From Paenarthrobacter sp. CM16 (GTDB lineage: Bacteria; Actinomycetota; Actinomycetes; Actinomycetales; Micrococcaceae): 43,816 bases of DNA. How positions within the stretch are numbered: position 1 is the stretch's first letter; the number at the start of each line of letters is the position of its first letter. The stretch spans positions 1-43,816 of the forward strand of contig NZ_JABMCX010000001.1 in the NCBI RefSeq assembly GCF_013179505.1. Direction: 5' to 3'. The position numbers and the translations under genes are program-made. This document shows, one piece after another, positions 1 through 8,486 of this stretch. A model generated the notes under the pieces. That model was given only the letters and a program-made list of their open reading frames with translations, was not told the origin of the DNA and searched no databases.

Positions 1-962
1 AAATCACCCGCATCCTGGCAGGGGAGTCCTCGGACCCCCTGGCGACGTCCCCCCTGACCCGGCCCGGCGCAGACGCGAAGGCGGGGGACGTTCTCCTGGC
101 CATTGACGGCGTCGAACTTTCAGTGGCTTTGACGCCGGCGATGCAGTTGGCAGGGGCGGCCGGTCGGACAGTGGAGCTGACGCTGCTCAACGGTGAAGGT
201 CATGGTGAAGCGGCCGGGGCGCAACGTCGAGTGGCAGTGGTTCCTGTCCGTGATGAAGAACGGCTCCGCTATCAGGACTGGGTCCGGGCCAACCGCCGCA
301 CTGTGCGCGAAGCCTCGGACGGCAAGTTCGGTTACCTCCACGTCCCGGACATGATGGCCAACGGCTGGGCGCAACTCCACCGCGACCTTGATACCGAGAC
401 CGCACTGGATGGCCTGATTGTTGACGTGCGCCGCAATCGTGGCGGCCATACCTCACAACTGGTGGCGGAGCTCATCGGCCGGAAGGTTACTGGCTGGAGC
501 ATGCCGCGTGGCGAGAAGCCCAGGACATATCCGGATCATGCCCCCCGCGGTCCGGTGATCATCCTGGCCGACGAATTCGCGGGATCGGATGGCGACATCA
601 TCACCCAGGTGTCCAAACTCAGGGGCATCGGGCCTGTGATCGGTACGCGGACGTGGGGCGGTGTGGTGGGCATTGACAACCGCTTCGCCCTCGCAGATGG
701 CACCGGGGTAACACAGCCACGGTACGCCACCTGGTTCAGCGGTGGAATCGGCTGGGATGTTGAAAACCGCGGCGTGGAGCCGGACATTGAAGTACTGTTT
801 CCGCCGCATGCCTATGCAGCCGGCACCGACCCGCAGTTGGAGTACGGCATTGGTGCCCTCAAGGAGATGATCCAGGAGCTGCCCACGGACCGGCCCCCAC
901 TCCGCGAAGGCTACCGCAAGGTCCGTCCAAAGCCGTTGCCCGCACGTCCGCAAAAAGGCTGA
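1..962 (+). CDS. Tricorn-type protease, C-terminal part (cut by window start)
   Basis: The reading frame is open from the left edge (codons from base 3), so the true start is outside the window. What remains begins inside a PDZ domain (motif AKAGDVLLAIDG) and continues into an S41-like serine peptidase core. Tricorn features visible are FGYLHVPDM, LIVDVRRNRGG, the nucleophile Ser in EFAGSDGDI, GTRTWGGVVGI, and the catalytic-site Glu in WDVENRGVEPD followed by the PHxYxxGxDPQ tail. This order and wording match the C-terminus of archaeal tricorn protease, a peptidase that trims oligopeptides released by the proteasome or other cytosolic proteases. The N-terminal propeller domains and the His of the charge relay would lie upstream. 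An ordinary C-terminal processing protease was considered, but the GTRTWGGVVGI and VENRGVEPD segments favour tricorn. Confidence 0.88.
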   Translation, partial: ITRILAGESSDPLATSPLTRPGADAKAGDVLLAIDGVELSVALTPAMQLAGAAGRTVELTLLNGEGHGEAAGAQRRVAVVPVRDEERLRYQDWVRANRRTVREASDGKFGYLHVPDMMANGWAQLHRDLDTETALDGLIVDVRRNRGGHTSQLVAELIGRKVTGWSMPRGEKPRTYPDHAPRGPVIILADEFAGSDGDIITQVSKLRGIGPVIGTRTWGGVVGIDNRFALADGTGVTQPRYATWFSGGIGWDVENRGVEPDIEVLFPPHAYAAGTDPQLEYGIGALKEMIQELPTDRPPLREGYRKVRPKPLPARPQKG

Positions 963-981
963 AGGGCCGGGCTGGCATAAC

Positions 982-1032
982 GAAGAGCCCCGCTGTTTCC
1001 ATCAAGGATGCGGCGGGGCTCTTCTGTGTTTT
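982..1032. terminator. Bidirectional terminator between tricorn and osmC genes
   Basis: GAAGAGCCCCGC (982-993) pairs perfectly with GCGGGGCTCTTC (1013-1024), a 12-bp stem followed by TGTGTTTT on the plus strand. It lies between two converging genes, so it can serve the tricorn gene and possibly osmC from the other side. Confidence 0.8.
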
Positions 1033-1059
1033 ACCGGTGCTGTTCAGCACCTTGCGGCA

Positions 1060-1488
1060 CTAGGCCGAAAGCGTGGCGTCCAGGGTGATCTCGATGCTGG
1101 CAAGCGCACCGGACACAGGGCACCCCGTCTTCGCGTCTTCGGAAATGCGGCGGAAGTCTTCTTCGGACAGGCCAGGTACCTTTGCGGTCATGGTCAAGTG
1201 GCTGCCGGTGATGCCGGTGCCGGGAACGAACGTGACATCGGCCTTGGTGTTGACTTCCTCGGCAGTGAATCCTTCACCTGCGAGGGCGTGGCTGAAAGCC
1301 ATGGAGAAGCATGCGGAGTGGGCCGCGGCGATCAGTTCTTCCGGGCTGGTCTTTCCGCCGGACTGTTCGGTGCGCGCCTTCCACGTGACATCGAACGTGC
1401 CCAGGCCTGAGCTGTCCAGCGTCGTGTTCCCGGCGCCTTCGATCAGGTTGCCGTTCCAAACCGTGTGTGCGGTGCGTGTTGCTGCCAT
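1060..1488 (-). CDS. osmC: OsmC-family peroxiredoxin
   Basis: A 142-residue OsmC/Ohr-fold protein, a thiol peroxidase that reduces organic hydroperoxides in the cytoplasm. The two redox cysteines are visible: Cys60 in AAHSACFSMAFS and Cys123 in KTGCPVSGAL, the peroxidatic and resolving positions of the family. The start is taken as the ATG at 1488 because AAGGAG lies 5 bases upstream; an in-frame GTG two codons earlier overlaps that ribosome site. The N-terminus (HTVWNG, then LGTFDVTWKAR) and the SPEELIAAAHSACF helix fit the OsmC rather than the Ohr subgroup. It is the last gene of a minus-strand series but is separated from its neighbour by about 130 bases, so it probably has its own promoter. 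Confidence 0.92.
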   Translation of the reverse strand: MAATRTAHTVWNGNLIEGAGNTTLDSSGLGTFDVTWKARTEQSGGKTSPEELIAAAHSACFSMAFSHALAGEGFTAEEVNTKADVTFVPGTGITGSHLTMTAKVPGLSEEDFRRISEDAKTGCPVSGALASIEITLDATLSA

Positions 1489-1622
1489 GTCCACTCCTTG
1501 GGGTCGTTGTGAGTCGGCATCCAGCCTGAGGCAGGTGCCACCGGTTCCATCCTAGGGATTTGCCCGTGGGACCGCACGGCCATTCCGCTGTCAGTGGATT
1601 GTGACCCGGTGTTGGGAAGGGA

Positions 1623-1976
1623 TCAGTTCCAGAGAGTGGCGATGGCGATGTTAATCAAGGCAAGGCCGCCTACGCCATGAGCCAACCCGGTGGACACAGG
1701 CTCACCCTTCTTGACCTTGCGGGAGCCGATGACGGCCAGGACTGCCACGGCGGCGCCAATGGCGAACTTGATCCCGAGCTTGAAGTAGTTGGGGTCGGCG
1801 TCAGGGAGCAAGGGGAACAGGCCCATCATGGCAATACCGGTCAGCAGCTGCAGGAAGGCGCCATCTCGCTGACGCGGGTGAATGGTGGGCTCCTTGATGG
1901 TGGCGATCCAGTAGCCCACAATCATGGCCGCGCCGACGATGTGCAAGAACACCAGGATGCTGAAGAGAATACTCAT
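1623..1976 (-). CDS. Small four-helix membrane protein of unknown function
   Basis: A 117-residue hydrophobic protein with about four membrane spans: residues 2-25 (SILFSILVFLHIVGAAMIVG), about 40-58, 66-86 and 98-116. A His near the start of the first span (FLHIVGA) and a His in the last third (LAHGVGG) recall small heme- or copper-associated membrane families, but this is only a resemblance. The ATG at 1976 has only a weak upstream purine run. It lies between sucB and osmC on the same strand, but a strong hairpin at 2038-2074 separates it from sucB. I do not recognise a function. Confidence 0.7.
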   Translation of the reverse strand: MSILFSILVFLHIVGAAMIVGYWIATIKEPTIHPRQRDGAFLQLLTGIAMMGLFPLLPDADPNYFKLGIKFAIGAAVAVLAVIGSRKVKKGEPVSTGLAHGVGGLALINIAIATLWN

Positions 1977-2037
1977 GGCCCCAGCTTATCGAGTTGGTTC
2001 TACGTCCCGTAGCAAAGCCACGCGGGGTGGTTAAAGC

Positions 2038-2074
2038 AAGGGGCAGGTCACCGGATTCCGGCAACCTGCCCCTT
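2038..2074 (-). terminator. Terminator hairpin downstream of sucB
   Basis: AAGGGGCAGGT (2038-2048) pairs perfectly with ACCTGCCCCTT (2064-2074), an 11-bp stem whose loop itself contains CCGG..CCGG complementarity. It lies 31 bases beyond the sucB stop codon on the minus strand. The T tract is poor, as is common for high-GC actinobacterial terminators. Confidence 0.6.
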
Positions 2075-2104
2075 CATGCCAAAGACGAACCTTGGCGCTA
2101 GGCC

Positions 2105-3859
2105 TTACAGGCCCAGATCAGCTTCAAAAGCACCTTCCTCAAGGCGGGCCTTGAGGGTCTGCAGGAAGCGGCCTGCATCGGCGCCGTCCACCAAGCGGTG
2201 GTCGTACGTCAGGGAGAGGTACATCATGGAGCGGATGGCGATCGAGTCGTCACCATTCTCGTCGGCAACCACTACGGCGCGCTTGACGATCGCGCCGGTT
2301 CCGAGGATGCCCACCTGCGGCTGGTTGATGATCGGGGTGTCGAACAGTGCGCCAACAGAACCGATGTTGGTGATGCTGAACGTGCCGCCGGACAGCTCAT
2401 CCGGGCCGATCTTGCCGTCGCGGGTACGGCCTGCGACGTCAGCGATCTTGCCGGCGAGCCCCGCAAGGTTCAGGTTGCCGGCGTCGGAGATGACCGGGAC
2501 AAGGAGGCCCTTGTCGGTGTCGACGGCGATCGCCAGGTGCTCGGCGTTGTGGTAGGTGATTTCCTGCTTGGATTCGTCGTAGGCGGCGTTCAGCTTGGGG
2601 TGCTGCTTCAGTGCTTCTGCGACAGCCTTTGCGATGAACGGCAGGAAGGTCAGCTTGACGCCGTTCTGGGCCTGGAACTGGTTCTTGGCCTTGAGGCGGA
2701 GCTTGGCGATCTTGGTCATGTCGACCTCGTGCACCTGCGTCAGCTGGGTGGAGACCTCAAGGGACTCGCGCATGCGGCGGGCGATGACCTGGCGGATACG
2801 CGGTGCCTTCTCCGTGGTGCCACGAAGCGAGGATGCAACTACTGGCGCGGCAGCCTTGGCAGCGGGAGCAGCCGCAGGAGCCGATGCTGCGGGAGCAGCG
2901 GCAGCCTGCTTGGCTTCGGCGGCGGCAATAACATCCTGCTTGCGGATACGGCCACCGACGCCGGTGCCGGAGACGGATGCGATGTCCACACCGTGCTGGT
3001 TGGCGAGCTTGCGGACCAGGGGAGTGACGTAGCCGGATTCCGAGGAACCTTCACTGGCCGGGGCCGAAGCGGGTGCAGGTGCTGCTGCGGGGGCCGGAGC
3101 AGCTGCAGGAGCCGGAGCAGCTGCGGGTGCCGGGGCGGCGGCCGGAGCCGGTGCTGCGGGTGCGGCGGCCGGGGCGGGGGCAGCCGGCGCTTCTGCGGCA
3201 GGAGCTGCCGGTGCGGGTGCTGCAGCAGGTGCTGCTGCGCCGGAACCGATGATGGCCAGGACTGAGCCAACCTCGGCAGTCTCATCCTCGTTGACGCGGA
3301 TCTCCTGCAGGGTTCCTGCAACCGGCGACGGGATTTCGGTGTCCACCTTGTCGGTGGAGACCTCCAGGAGGGGCTCGTCCACCTCCACGGTGTCCCCTAC
3401 AGCCTTGAGCCAGCGGGTGACGGTACCTTCGGTGACGCTCTCGCCCAGGGCGGGGAGGGTTACTTCATGGCCTTCGCCGCTGGAAGCGGCGGGGGCCTCG
3501 GCGGCAGGTGCTTCCTCTGCTGCAGCTGCGGCAGGAGCTTCCTGAGCCGGTGCTGCTTGCTCTGCGGGAGCAGGTGCTTCCTCGGCCGGTGCAGCTTCGG
3601 CCGCAGGAGCGGCAGAGCCGGAACCGTCGCCAATGCGGACCAAGGGGGCGCCAACTTCAGCCGTCTCGTCTTCAGCGACGAGGATTTCTTCGATGACGCC
3701 TGAGATCGGAGAAGGGATTTCGGTGTCTACTTTGTCGGTTGAAACCTCGAGCAGCGGCTCGTCGATCTCTACCCGGTCACCAACCTGCTTGAGCCAGCGG
3801 GTGACGGTTCCTTCGGTGACACTCTCACCGAGGGCGGGCAAGTTAACGGATTCAGACAT
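2105..3859 (-). CDS. sucB: 2-oxoacid dehydrogenase E2 component (dihydrolipoyl acyltransferase)
   Basis: A 584-residue E2 core subunit that carries acyl groups on lipoyl arms and transfers them to CoA in a pyruvate or 2-oxoglutarate dehydrogenase complex. Two lipoyl domains are present (about 3-76 and 132-205), each with the modified lysine in STDKVDTE (Lys43 and Lys171). They are followed by a very long Ala/Pro linker, a peripheral-subunit-binding domain ([16 protein letters not shown]...[13 protein letters not shown]), and a catalytic domain ending in YDHRLVDG with catalytic His554. The start is the ATG opening [13 protein letters not shown], with AAGGAG and GGGGA upstream; in-frame starts farther up would add 29 unrelated residues. 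lpdA (E3) lies directly upstream. In actinobacteria this single E2 can serve more than one complex (M. tuberculosis DlaT is the precedent), so the substrate is not settled by sequence alone. Confidence 0.92.
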   Translation of the reverse strand: MSESVNLPALGESVTEGTVTRWLKQVGDRVEIDEPLLEVSTDKVDTEIPSPISGVIEEILVAEDETAEVGAPLVRIGDGSGSAAPAAEAAPAEEAPAPAEQAAPAQEAPAAAAAEEAPAAEAPAASSGEGHEVTLPALGESVTEGTVTRWLKAVGDTVEVDEPLLEVSTDKVDTEIPSPVAGTLQEIRVNEDETAEVGSVLAIIGSGAAAPAAAPAPAAPAAEAPAAPAPAAAPAAPAPAAAPAPAAAPAPAAAPAPAAAPAPASAPASEGSSESGYVTPLVRKLANQHGVDIASVSGTGVGGRIRKQDVIAAAEAKQAAAAPAASAPAAAPAAKAAAPVVASSLRGTTEKAPRIRQVIARRMRESLEVSTQLTQVHEVDMTKIAKLRLKAKNQFQAQNGVKLTFLPFIAKAVAEALKQHPKLNAAYDESKQEITYHNAEHLAIAVDTDKGLLVPVISDAGNLNLAGLAGKIADVAGRTRDGKIGPDELSGGTFSITNIGSVGALFDTPIINQPQVGILGTGAIVKRAVVVADENGDDSIAIRSMMYLSLTYDHRLVDGADAGRFLQTLKARLEEGAFEADLGL

Positions 3860-3910
3860 GTCGTCCCCGTTCTCCTTATTGATCTTTGTGCGGATGAATT
3901 CTGCTGGTCC

Positions 3911-3953
3911 GGGCCGGGTGCATCCGGCAGATTCCGCTGCATGCACCCGACCC
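3911..3953 (-). other. Hairpin between lpdA and sucB
   Basis: GGGCCGGGTGCAT (3911-3923) pairs with ATGCACCCGACCC (3941-3953) over 13 positions with one G-U pair. It lies in the 113-base gap after the lpdA stop and before the sucB ribosome site. There is no T run after it on the minus strand, so it may be a partial terminator or an mRNA-processing or stability element that sets the ratio of E3 to E2. Confidence 0.45.
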
Positions 3954-3972
3954 GTTTGTCTTGGGTAAAGAC

Positions 3973-5355
3973 TTAGCCGTGGAGCGGCTTGCCCGCGAGG
4001 GCGAGGTGGGCTTCGCCCAGTGCTTCGTTCTGGGTGGGGTGGGCGTGAACCAGTTGGGCCACGTCCTCCGGGTAGGCTTCCCAGTTCACGATCAGTTGGG
4101 CTTCGCCGATCTGCTCACCGATTCGGGAGCCGATCATGTGGATGCCCACCACGGGGCCGTCCTTCTGGCGAACAAGTTTGACGATGCCGCCGGTACCGAG
4201 GATGGAGCTCTTGCCGTTGCCGGCGAGGTTGTATTCCTGGGTCTGGACCTGGTCATCGCCGAACTTCTCTTTGGCGGCCTTTTCGGTGTAGCCGACGGTG
4301 GCGATTTCAGGCTCGCAGTAGGTGACCTTGGGGATGTTGATGTCCTCGACGATTGCCGGGTTCAGGCCGGCAATTTCCTCAGCGACGAAGATGCCCTGCT
4401 GGTAGCCGCGGTGTGCGAGCTGGACACCGGGGACGATGTCGCCCACAGCGTAGATGTTGCCGACGCCGGTGTGGAGACGCTCGTTGGTGATGACGAATCC
4501 GCGGTCGATGGTGATGCCGGCTTCTTCGTAGCCCAGGTTGGCGGTGACGGGGCCACGGCCAACAGCTACGAGGAGGAGGTCGGCTTCGAAGGTCTGGCCG
4601 TCCACCAACGTGACCTTGACGCCGTCGTCGTTCTGCTCGACACCCTGGAAGAAGATGCCCGTGGTGAACTTGATGCCGCGCTTCTTGAAAGCCCGCTCGA
4701 GGTTCTTGACGATCGAGGCGTCCTCGTTGGGAACCAAGGAGGGGAGGCCTTCGATGATGGTGACGTCCACGCCGAAGGACTTCCATACGGAGGCGAATTC
4801 GACGCCGATGACGCCGCCGCCGAGGACGATCGCGCTCTTGGGGATGTAGTCCATGGTCAAGGCCTGGTCAGAGGTGATGACCTTGCCGCCGATTTCCAGG
4901 CCAGGCAGGGAGCGCGAGTAGGAACCTGTGGCCAGGACAATGTTCTTACCCGTGTAGGAAGTGCCGTTGACGACCACCGTGTTATTGCCCTGGAGCTTGC
5001 CTTCACCCTCGATGACGGTGATGCCCTTGGACTTGATGAGTCCCTGGAGGCCCTTGTACTTACCGGCGATGATGCCGTCCTTGTACGCGTTCACGGCCGG
5101 CATGTCGATGCTGTCGAGCGTGACGTTCACACCATACTTGGCGGAATCGCGTGCATGGTCGGCCAGTTCGGCCGAGTGCAGGAGTGCCTTGGTGGGGATA
5201 CAACCGTTGTGCAGGCAGGTTCCGCCGAGCTTTGCCTTTTCCACAAGGCCAACGGTGAACCCAAGCTGTACGGCCCGCAGGGCAGTGGCGTAGCCGCCGC
5301 TGCCGCCACCGAGTACCAGGATGTCGAATTCTTGCGCAGTTGCCTGATCGGCCAC
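3973..5355 (-). CDS. lpdA: Dihydrolipoyl dehydrogenase (E3)
   Basis: A 460-residue FAD-dependent pyridine-nucleotide disulfide oxidoreductase that reoxidises dihydrolipoyl groups of the E2 and passes electrons to NAD+. Visible are the N-terminal FAD site ([12 protein letters not shown]), the redox disulfide in [13 protein letters not shown] (Cys47 and Cys52), the NAD-binding motif [15 protein letters not shown], the second FAD motif IYAVGDI, and the C-terminal catalytic HPTQNE (His439, Glu444). The GTG start at 5355 follows GGGAG by 8 bases; longer in-frame versions have no family support. It is followed on the same strand by sucB with a hairpin between them. A CATAAT element on the minus strand at 5428-5433 could be its promoter. 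Confidence 0.95.
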   Translation of the reverse strand: MADQATAQEFDILVLGGGSGGYATALRAVQLGFTVGLVEKAKLGGTCLHNGCIPTKALLHSAELADHARDSAKYGVNVTLDSIDMPAVNAYKDGIIAGKYKGLQGLIKSKGITVIEGEGKLQGNNTVVVNGTSYTGKNIVLATGSYSRSLPGLEIGGKVITSDQALTMDYIPKSAIVLGGGVIGVEFASVWKSFGVDVTIIEGLPSLVPNEDASIVKNLERAFKKRGIKFTTGIFFQGVEQNDDGVKVTLVDGQTFEADLLLVAVGRGPVTANLGYEEAGITIDRGFVITNERLHTGVGNIYAVGDIVPGVQLAHRGYQQGIFVAEEIAGLNPAIVEDINIPKVTYCEPEIATVGYTEKAAKEKFGDDQVQTQEYNLAGNGKSSILGTGGIVKLVRQKDGPVVGIHMIGSRIGEQIGEAQLIVNWEAYPEDVAQLVHAHPTQNEALGEAHLALAGKPLHG

Positions 5356-5427
5356 TAAAACGCTCCCTCGCGTGAATGATGACACGGGACTGCGTGCCAT
5401 CTGGTCTTTGGAACTTGTTCTGCCGTG

Positions 5428-5433
5428 ATTATG
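5428..5433 (-). promoter_or_regulatory. Candidate -10 box for lpdA
   Basis: The minus strand reads CATAAT here (5 of 6 to TATAAT), about 70 bases upstream of the lpdA start in the 295-base gap after pepA. No good -35 is visible at the usual distance, so the call rests on the -10 alone. The rest of the gap holds the pepA terminator hairpin and no gene that I can support. Confidence 0.4.
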
Positions 5434-5583
5434 CCAGCACCTAAGTTCTCTTGCATTTGTGACTATCGAGTTCACCTTAGCGAACCACCTACCCATGCTC
5501 CACCCTCTGCGGGTGTTTGTGGAGCGCTTGTGTCGAGACTCACGTTCACTTGTGACACAGCGCTACACGCCGCATAATTCCGG

Positions 5584-5628
5584 GGTTGCGCGGCCCTTGC
5601 GGGGGTCTCCGGCAAGGGTCGCGCAGCC
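5584..5628 (-). terminator. Terminator hairpin after pepA
   Basis: GGTTGCGCGGCCCTTGC (5584-5600) and GCAAGGGTCGCGCAGCC (5612-5628) form a 17-position stem in which the only two non-Watson-Crick positions are G-U type on one strand. It starts about 23 bases beyond the pepA stop. There is no T tract, so termination efficiency is uncertain, but the stem is very stable. Confidence 0.6.
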
Positions 5629-5650
5629 CGGATGGGCAAGGTGGTGCAGC

Positions 5651-7174
5651 TTAGGCGGGAGCTGCGAGCAGATCCTCAGCGTAGGCAACCAGGGTGCGGA
5701 CAGTGCATCCTGTTCCCTGCTTGGGGGTGTAGCCGTAGGGGCTGCCGTTATTGAACGAGGGACCTGCAATATCGACGTGGGCCCACGGGATCTGCTGACC
5801 GTCCCCGTTCTTGCCAACGAATTCCCGCAGGAAAACGGCCGCGGTCATCATGCCGCCGTTGCGCTCACCGATGTTGGCAAGATCTGCCACCTGGGAGTCA
5901 AGGCTGGGGCGCAGTTCTTCCGGCAACGGCATGGGCCAGACCAGCTCGCCAGCCCTGTCAGCTGCCGACTTCAAAGCTGCAGTGACGGAATCGGAGCCCA
6001 TCACACCTGCCGTGCGCAGTCCCAGTGCTATGAGCTGCGCACCGGTCAGCGTGGCGACGTCAATGATGGCGTCCGGCTTCTCCAGGCTGGCAGCGACGAG
6101 CCCGTCGGCCATGACCAGGCGCCCCTCGGCGTCGGTGTTGAGGACCTCGACGGTCTTGCCGCCGTAGATGGTGAAGACGTCTGCAGGCCGGGCCGCAGCC
6201 CCGGAGGGCATGTTCTCCGCAATGCAGAGCCACGCAGTTGCCTTGATGTTCAGGCCAAGCGAAGCGATGGCCAGGACGGTATTAAGCACGACGGCGGCGC
6301 CCGCCATATCGCTCTTCATGTCGCCCATGCCGAGCGCCGGCTTGATGGAGATACCACCGGTGTCGAAGGTGATGCCCTTGCCAACGAGGGCGATCTTCCT
6401 GGTGGCCTTGGCCGGCGCATATTCCACCTTCACCAGGCGGGGCTGGCGGGTTGAACCCTTGCCGACGCCCAGGATGCCGCCAAAGCCTTCTTTTTCAAGC
6501 CGCTTCTCGTCCCAGACTGTGACCTTGACGGGCAGGCCCTTGCCGAGTTCCTTTGCGGACTCGGCAAAGGATTCCGGATAGAGGTGGCTGGGAGGCTGGT
6601 TGACCAGGGTCCTGGTGGCGTTCACGGCGCGGGCAACAACGGCAGCCCGATCCAGTGCAGGCTGAGCGTCTTTGGGATCCACATCGGTGAAAATCAACGC
6701 TTTGGCTACAGGGGCCTTCAATCCGTCCTTGCTGGAACGGTGCTCGGTGTAGGAGTAGGCACCCAGGGCTGCGCCTTCGGCGATAGCAGCCACATCGGCC
6801 ACGCTGGTGGTCGGGAATGCCAAGGTTACTGACGTAAGGCCGGCCAGCTGACGGACGGCAGATCCGGCGGCGCGACGCAGGGCCTCCTCGGCAAGACTGC
6901 CGGACTCCGACAATTTGCCCACGCCGGCGAGGACCAGGATTCCCGAGCCGGTCTCCGGCAAGCCGGGAAGCCGGTGTGCCTGATCGGCGGCACCGGTGAT
7001 CCCCAGCAATTTGAGGGAGCCCGCAACAGACTCAGCTGCCTTTGCGCTCAGGGGATTCGGAAGCAGCACCGGCCCATCTGCGCCTTGCGCAATTCCAATC
7101 ACCAGTGCGTCGCTGGGGGACTTTTTCAGGTCCTTGGCGATGATGCCCAGGATGATGTCAGTAGTCTTGACCAC
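5651..7174 (-). CDS. pepA: Leucyl aminopeptidase (M17)
   Basis: A 507-residue M17 cytosolic aminopeptidase, normally hexameric with two metal ions per active site, releasing N-terminal residues from peptides. The metal and catalytic residues line up with E. coli PepA: Lys266 in VGKGITFDTGG, Asp271, Asp289 in MKSDMAG, and Asp348, Glu350 and Arg352 in the signature NTDAEGRL. The N-terminal 160 residues are the less conserved family domain. The GTG start at 7174 has GAGG about 10 bases upstream. It is the first of the minus-strand genes here and is followed by a hairpin, so it is probably transcribed separately from lpdA-sucB. Confidence 0.95.
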   Translation of the reverse strand: MVKTTDIILGIIAKDLKKSPSDALVIGIAQGADGPVLLPNPLSAKAAESVAGSLKLLGITGAADQAHRLPGLPETGSGILVLAGVGKLSESGSLAEEALRRAAGSAVRQLAGLTSVTLAFPTTSVADVAAIAEGAALGAYSYTEHRSSKDGLKAPVAKALIFTDVDPKDAQPALDRAAVVARAVNATRTLVNQPPSHLYPESFAESAKELGKGLPVKVTVWDEKRLEKEGFGGILGVGKGSTRQPRLVKVEYAPAKATRKIALVGKGITFDTGGISIKPALGMGDMKSDMAGAAVVLNTVLAIASLGLNIKATAWLCIAENMPSGAAARPADVFTIYGGKTVEVLNTDAEGRLVMADGLVAASLEKPDAIIDVATLTGAQLIALGLRTAGVMGSDSVTAALKSAADRAGELVWPMPLPEELRPSLDSQVADLANIGERNGGMMTAAVFLREFVGKNGDGQQIPWAHVDIAGPSFNNGSPYGYTPKQGTGCTVRTLVAYAEDLLAAPA

Positions 7175-7511
7175 GAGGATGTTGCCTCACTTCTCTCTGC
7201 ATTGCTTGGCTGGGCCGCATGTTTGGCGACCTGCCCCGGTACACGCCCGACGTCCTCTACCGACGGCGGACTTGGTCTTCAGGGGCCGGTGTCGGAAGAG
7301 GATACCGGCCCGTTTCGATCGTAGTCTCTTGGGCGCTGCGGACAGCAATTAAATGAGAGCTGCAGCACATCCGCCGCAGGAATGCCCTTTGGAGCTGCAG
7401 CGTTGTAAGGATTAATGGAATCCCGCAGCAACGCCCAGAGGCCCCGTTGGTGCCATGTGGCCGGTACCCCCGGGACCTCCCCCTACTTTGTCATTGCGAA
7501 AGGAACACGCC
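7175..7511. other. 337-base divergent intergenic region between pepA and the PAC2 gene
   Basis: No gene is visible. It must hold promoters for both flanking genes. The clearest structure is an inverted repeat GGGCCGGT (7283-7290) / ACCGGCCC (7304-7311). A weak pair TTGGAG (7389-7394) and ATTAAT (7411-7416), spaced 16, could drive the PAC2 gene. The string GAGCTGCAGC occurs twice about 40 bases apart. None of these is strong enough to name a regulator. Confidence 0.4.
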
Positions 7512-8450
7512 GTGTTTGAACGGATATCCGGCTCCCTCCTGGACCCCGAATCGCTGTACGCGCGAAACATCGAAACCTTCCACAGCCCTGCGCTGCGCGG
7601 GCTGAACATGGTGATGGGGTTCACCGGTTTTGCCGACGCCGGTCACGTGGTTCGGCAGATCAACGCCGAGCTGCTGGACGAGCTCGACGCCGAGGTGGTG
7701 GCCATGTTCGACGCCGACCAACTGATCGACTACCGTTCCCGGCGCCCGCACATCAGCTTCGTGGAAGATCACGTACAGGATTACCAGGCCCCCAAGTTGG
7801 GTCTTTACAAGTTGACCGACGGACTCGGCCAGCCGTTCCTGTTGCTGGCTGGTTTCGAACCGGACCTGCAGTGGGAACGGTTCTCGCGGGCCGTCGTCGG
7901 GATCGTTGAAGAGCTGGACGTCAACCTGGTCACCTGGATCCATTCCATTCCGATGCCCGTGCCGCACACGCGGCCGGTGGGAGTGACCGTTCATGGCAAC
8001 CGCCCCGATCTCATTGAGGGCATTTCCAGCTGGAAGCCCACCGTGGATGTTCCCGCGGCCATAGGGCACATCCTCGAACTGCGTCTGACGGAGGCGGAGC
8101 GCAACGTTGCCGGGTATGTCATCCACGTTCCGCATTATTTGTCGGAAGCGGAGTACCCTCCGGCGGCCGTCGCGGGTTTGGAGTATCTGGGCGCGGCGAC
8201 GTCACTGATGCTGCCGACCGATCGACTCCGCGAAGCCGGCCGTGAAGTGGGCCGTCAGATCGCCGAACAGATCGAAGCCTCCGAGGAAGTGCAAGCCGTG
8301 GTCACCAATCTGGAGTCGCGCTACGACGAGAAATCCGAGGGCGTGGTCCGCCGATCGCTGCTTGCGGACGAGAACGATGAACTGCCCAACGCTGAGGATA
8401 TCGGTGCTGCTGTTGAGGCGTATCTGGCCCGTAAGGACTCGCCACAATAA
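7512..8450 (+). CDS. PAC2-family protein (proteasome assembly chaperone-like)
   Basis: A 312-residue protein of the PAC2 family, widespread in actinobacteria (M. tuberculosis Rv2125 is a structurally studied member). Family features visible are LNMVMGFTGFADAG near residue 35, DQLIDYRSRRP, LLLAGFEPDLQWERF, WIHSIPMPVPHTRP and HVPHYL in the second half. The GTG start at 7512 has AAAGGA 7 bases upstream; the ORF can be extended upstream in frame but loses the ribosome site. The C-terminus (about 240-312) is charged and helical. In eukaryotes PAC2 helps build the 20S proteasome; the bacterial role is not established. The tricorn fragment elsewhere in the window is another proteolysis-linked gene, but the two are not neighbours. 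Confidence 0.85.
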   Translation: MFERISGSLLDPESLYARNIETFHSPALRGLNMVMGFTGFADAGHVVRQINAELLDELDAEVVAMFDADQLIDYRSRRPHISFVEDHVQDYQAPKLGLYKLTDGLGQPFLLLAGFEPDLQWERFSRAVVGIVEELDVNLVTWIHSIPMPVPHTRPVGVTVHGNRPDLIEGISSWKPTVDVPAAIGHILELRLTEAERNVAGYVIHVPHYLSEAEYPPAAVAGLEYLGAATSLMLPTDRLREAGREVGRQIAEQIEASEEVQAVVTNLESRYDEKSEGVVRRSLLADENDELPNAEDIGAAVEAYLARKDSPQ

Positions 8451-8473
8451 ATCAGCTTTCAGATGCTGCCGGG

Positions 8474-8486
8474 CATAATTGAGGGG
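8474..8486 (+). promoter_or_regulatory. Leaderless-type promoter of the first MFS gene
   Basis: CATAAT (8474-8479) lies only 6 bases before the GTG start at 8486. A -10 box places the transcription start about 7 bases downstream, on the start codon itself. The purines just before the GTG are too close to act as a ribosome site. No clear -35 is seen. Confidence 0.45.

Noticed and set aside
1-962. Ordinary C-terminal processing protease (CtpA type)
   Set aside because: The wording around the nucleophile and the VENRGVEPD and PHxYxxGxDPQ segments fits tricorn better, and there is no Lys-dyad signature of CtpA.
3961-5358. 465-codon plus-strand frame antisense to lpdA
   Set aside because: Composition mirrors lpdA codon bias (Asp/Gly/Val rich); lpdA motifs are complete on the other strand.
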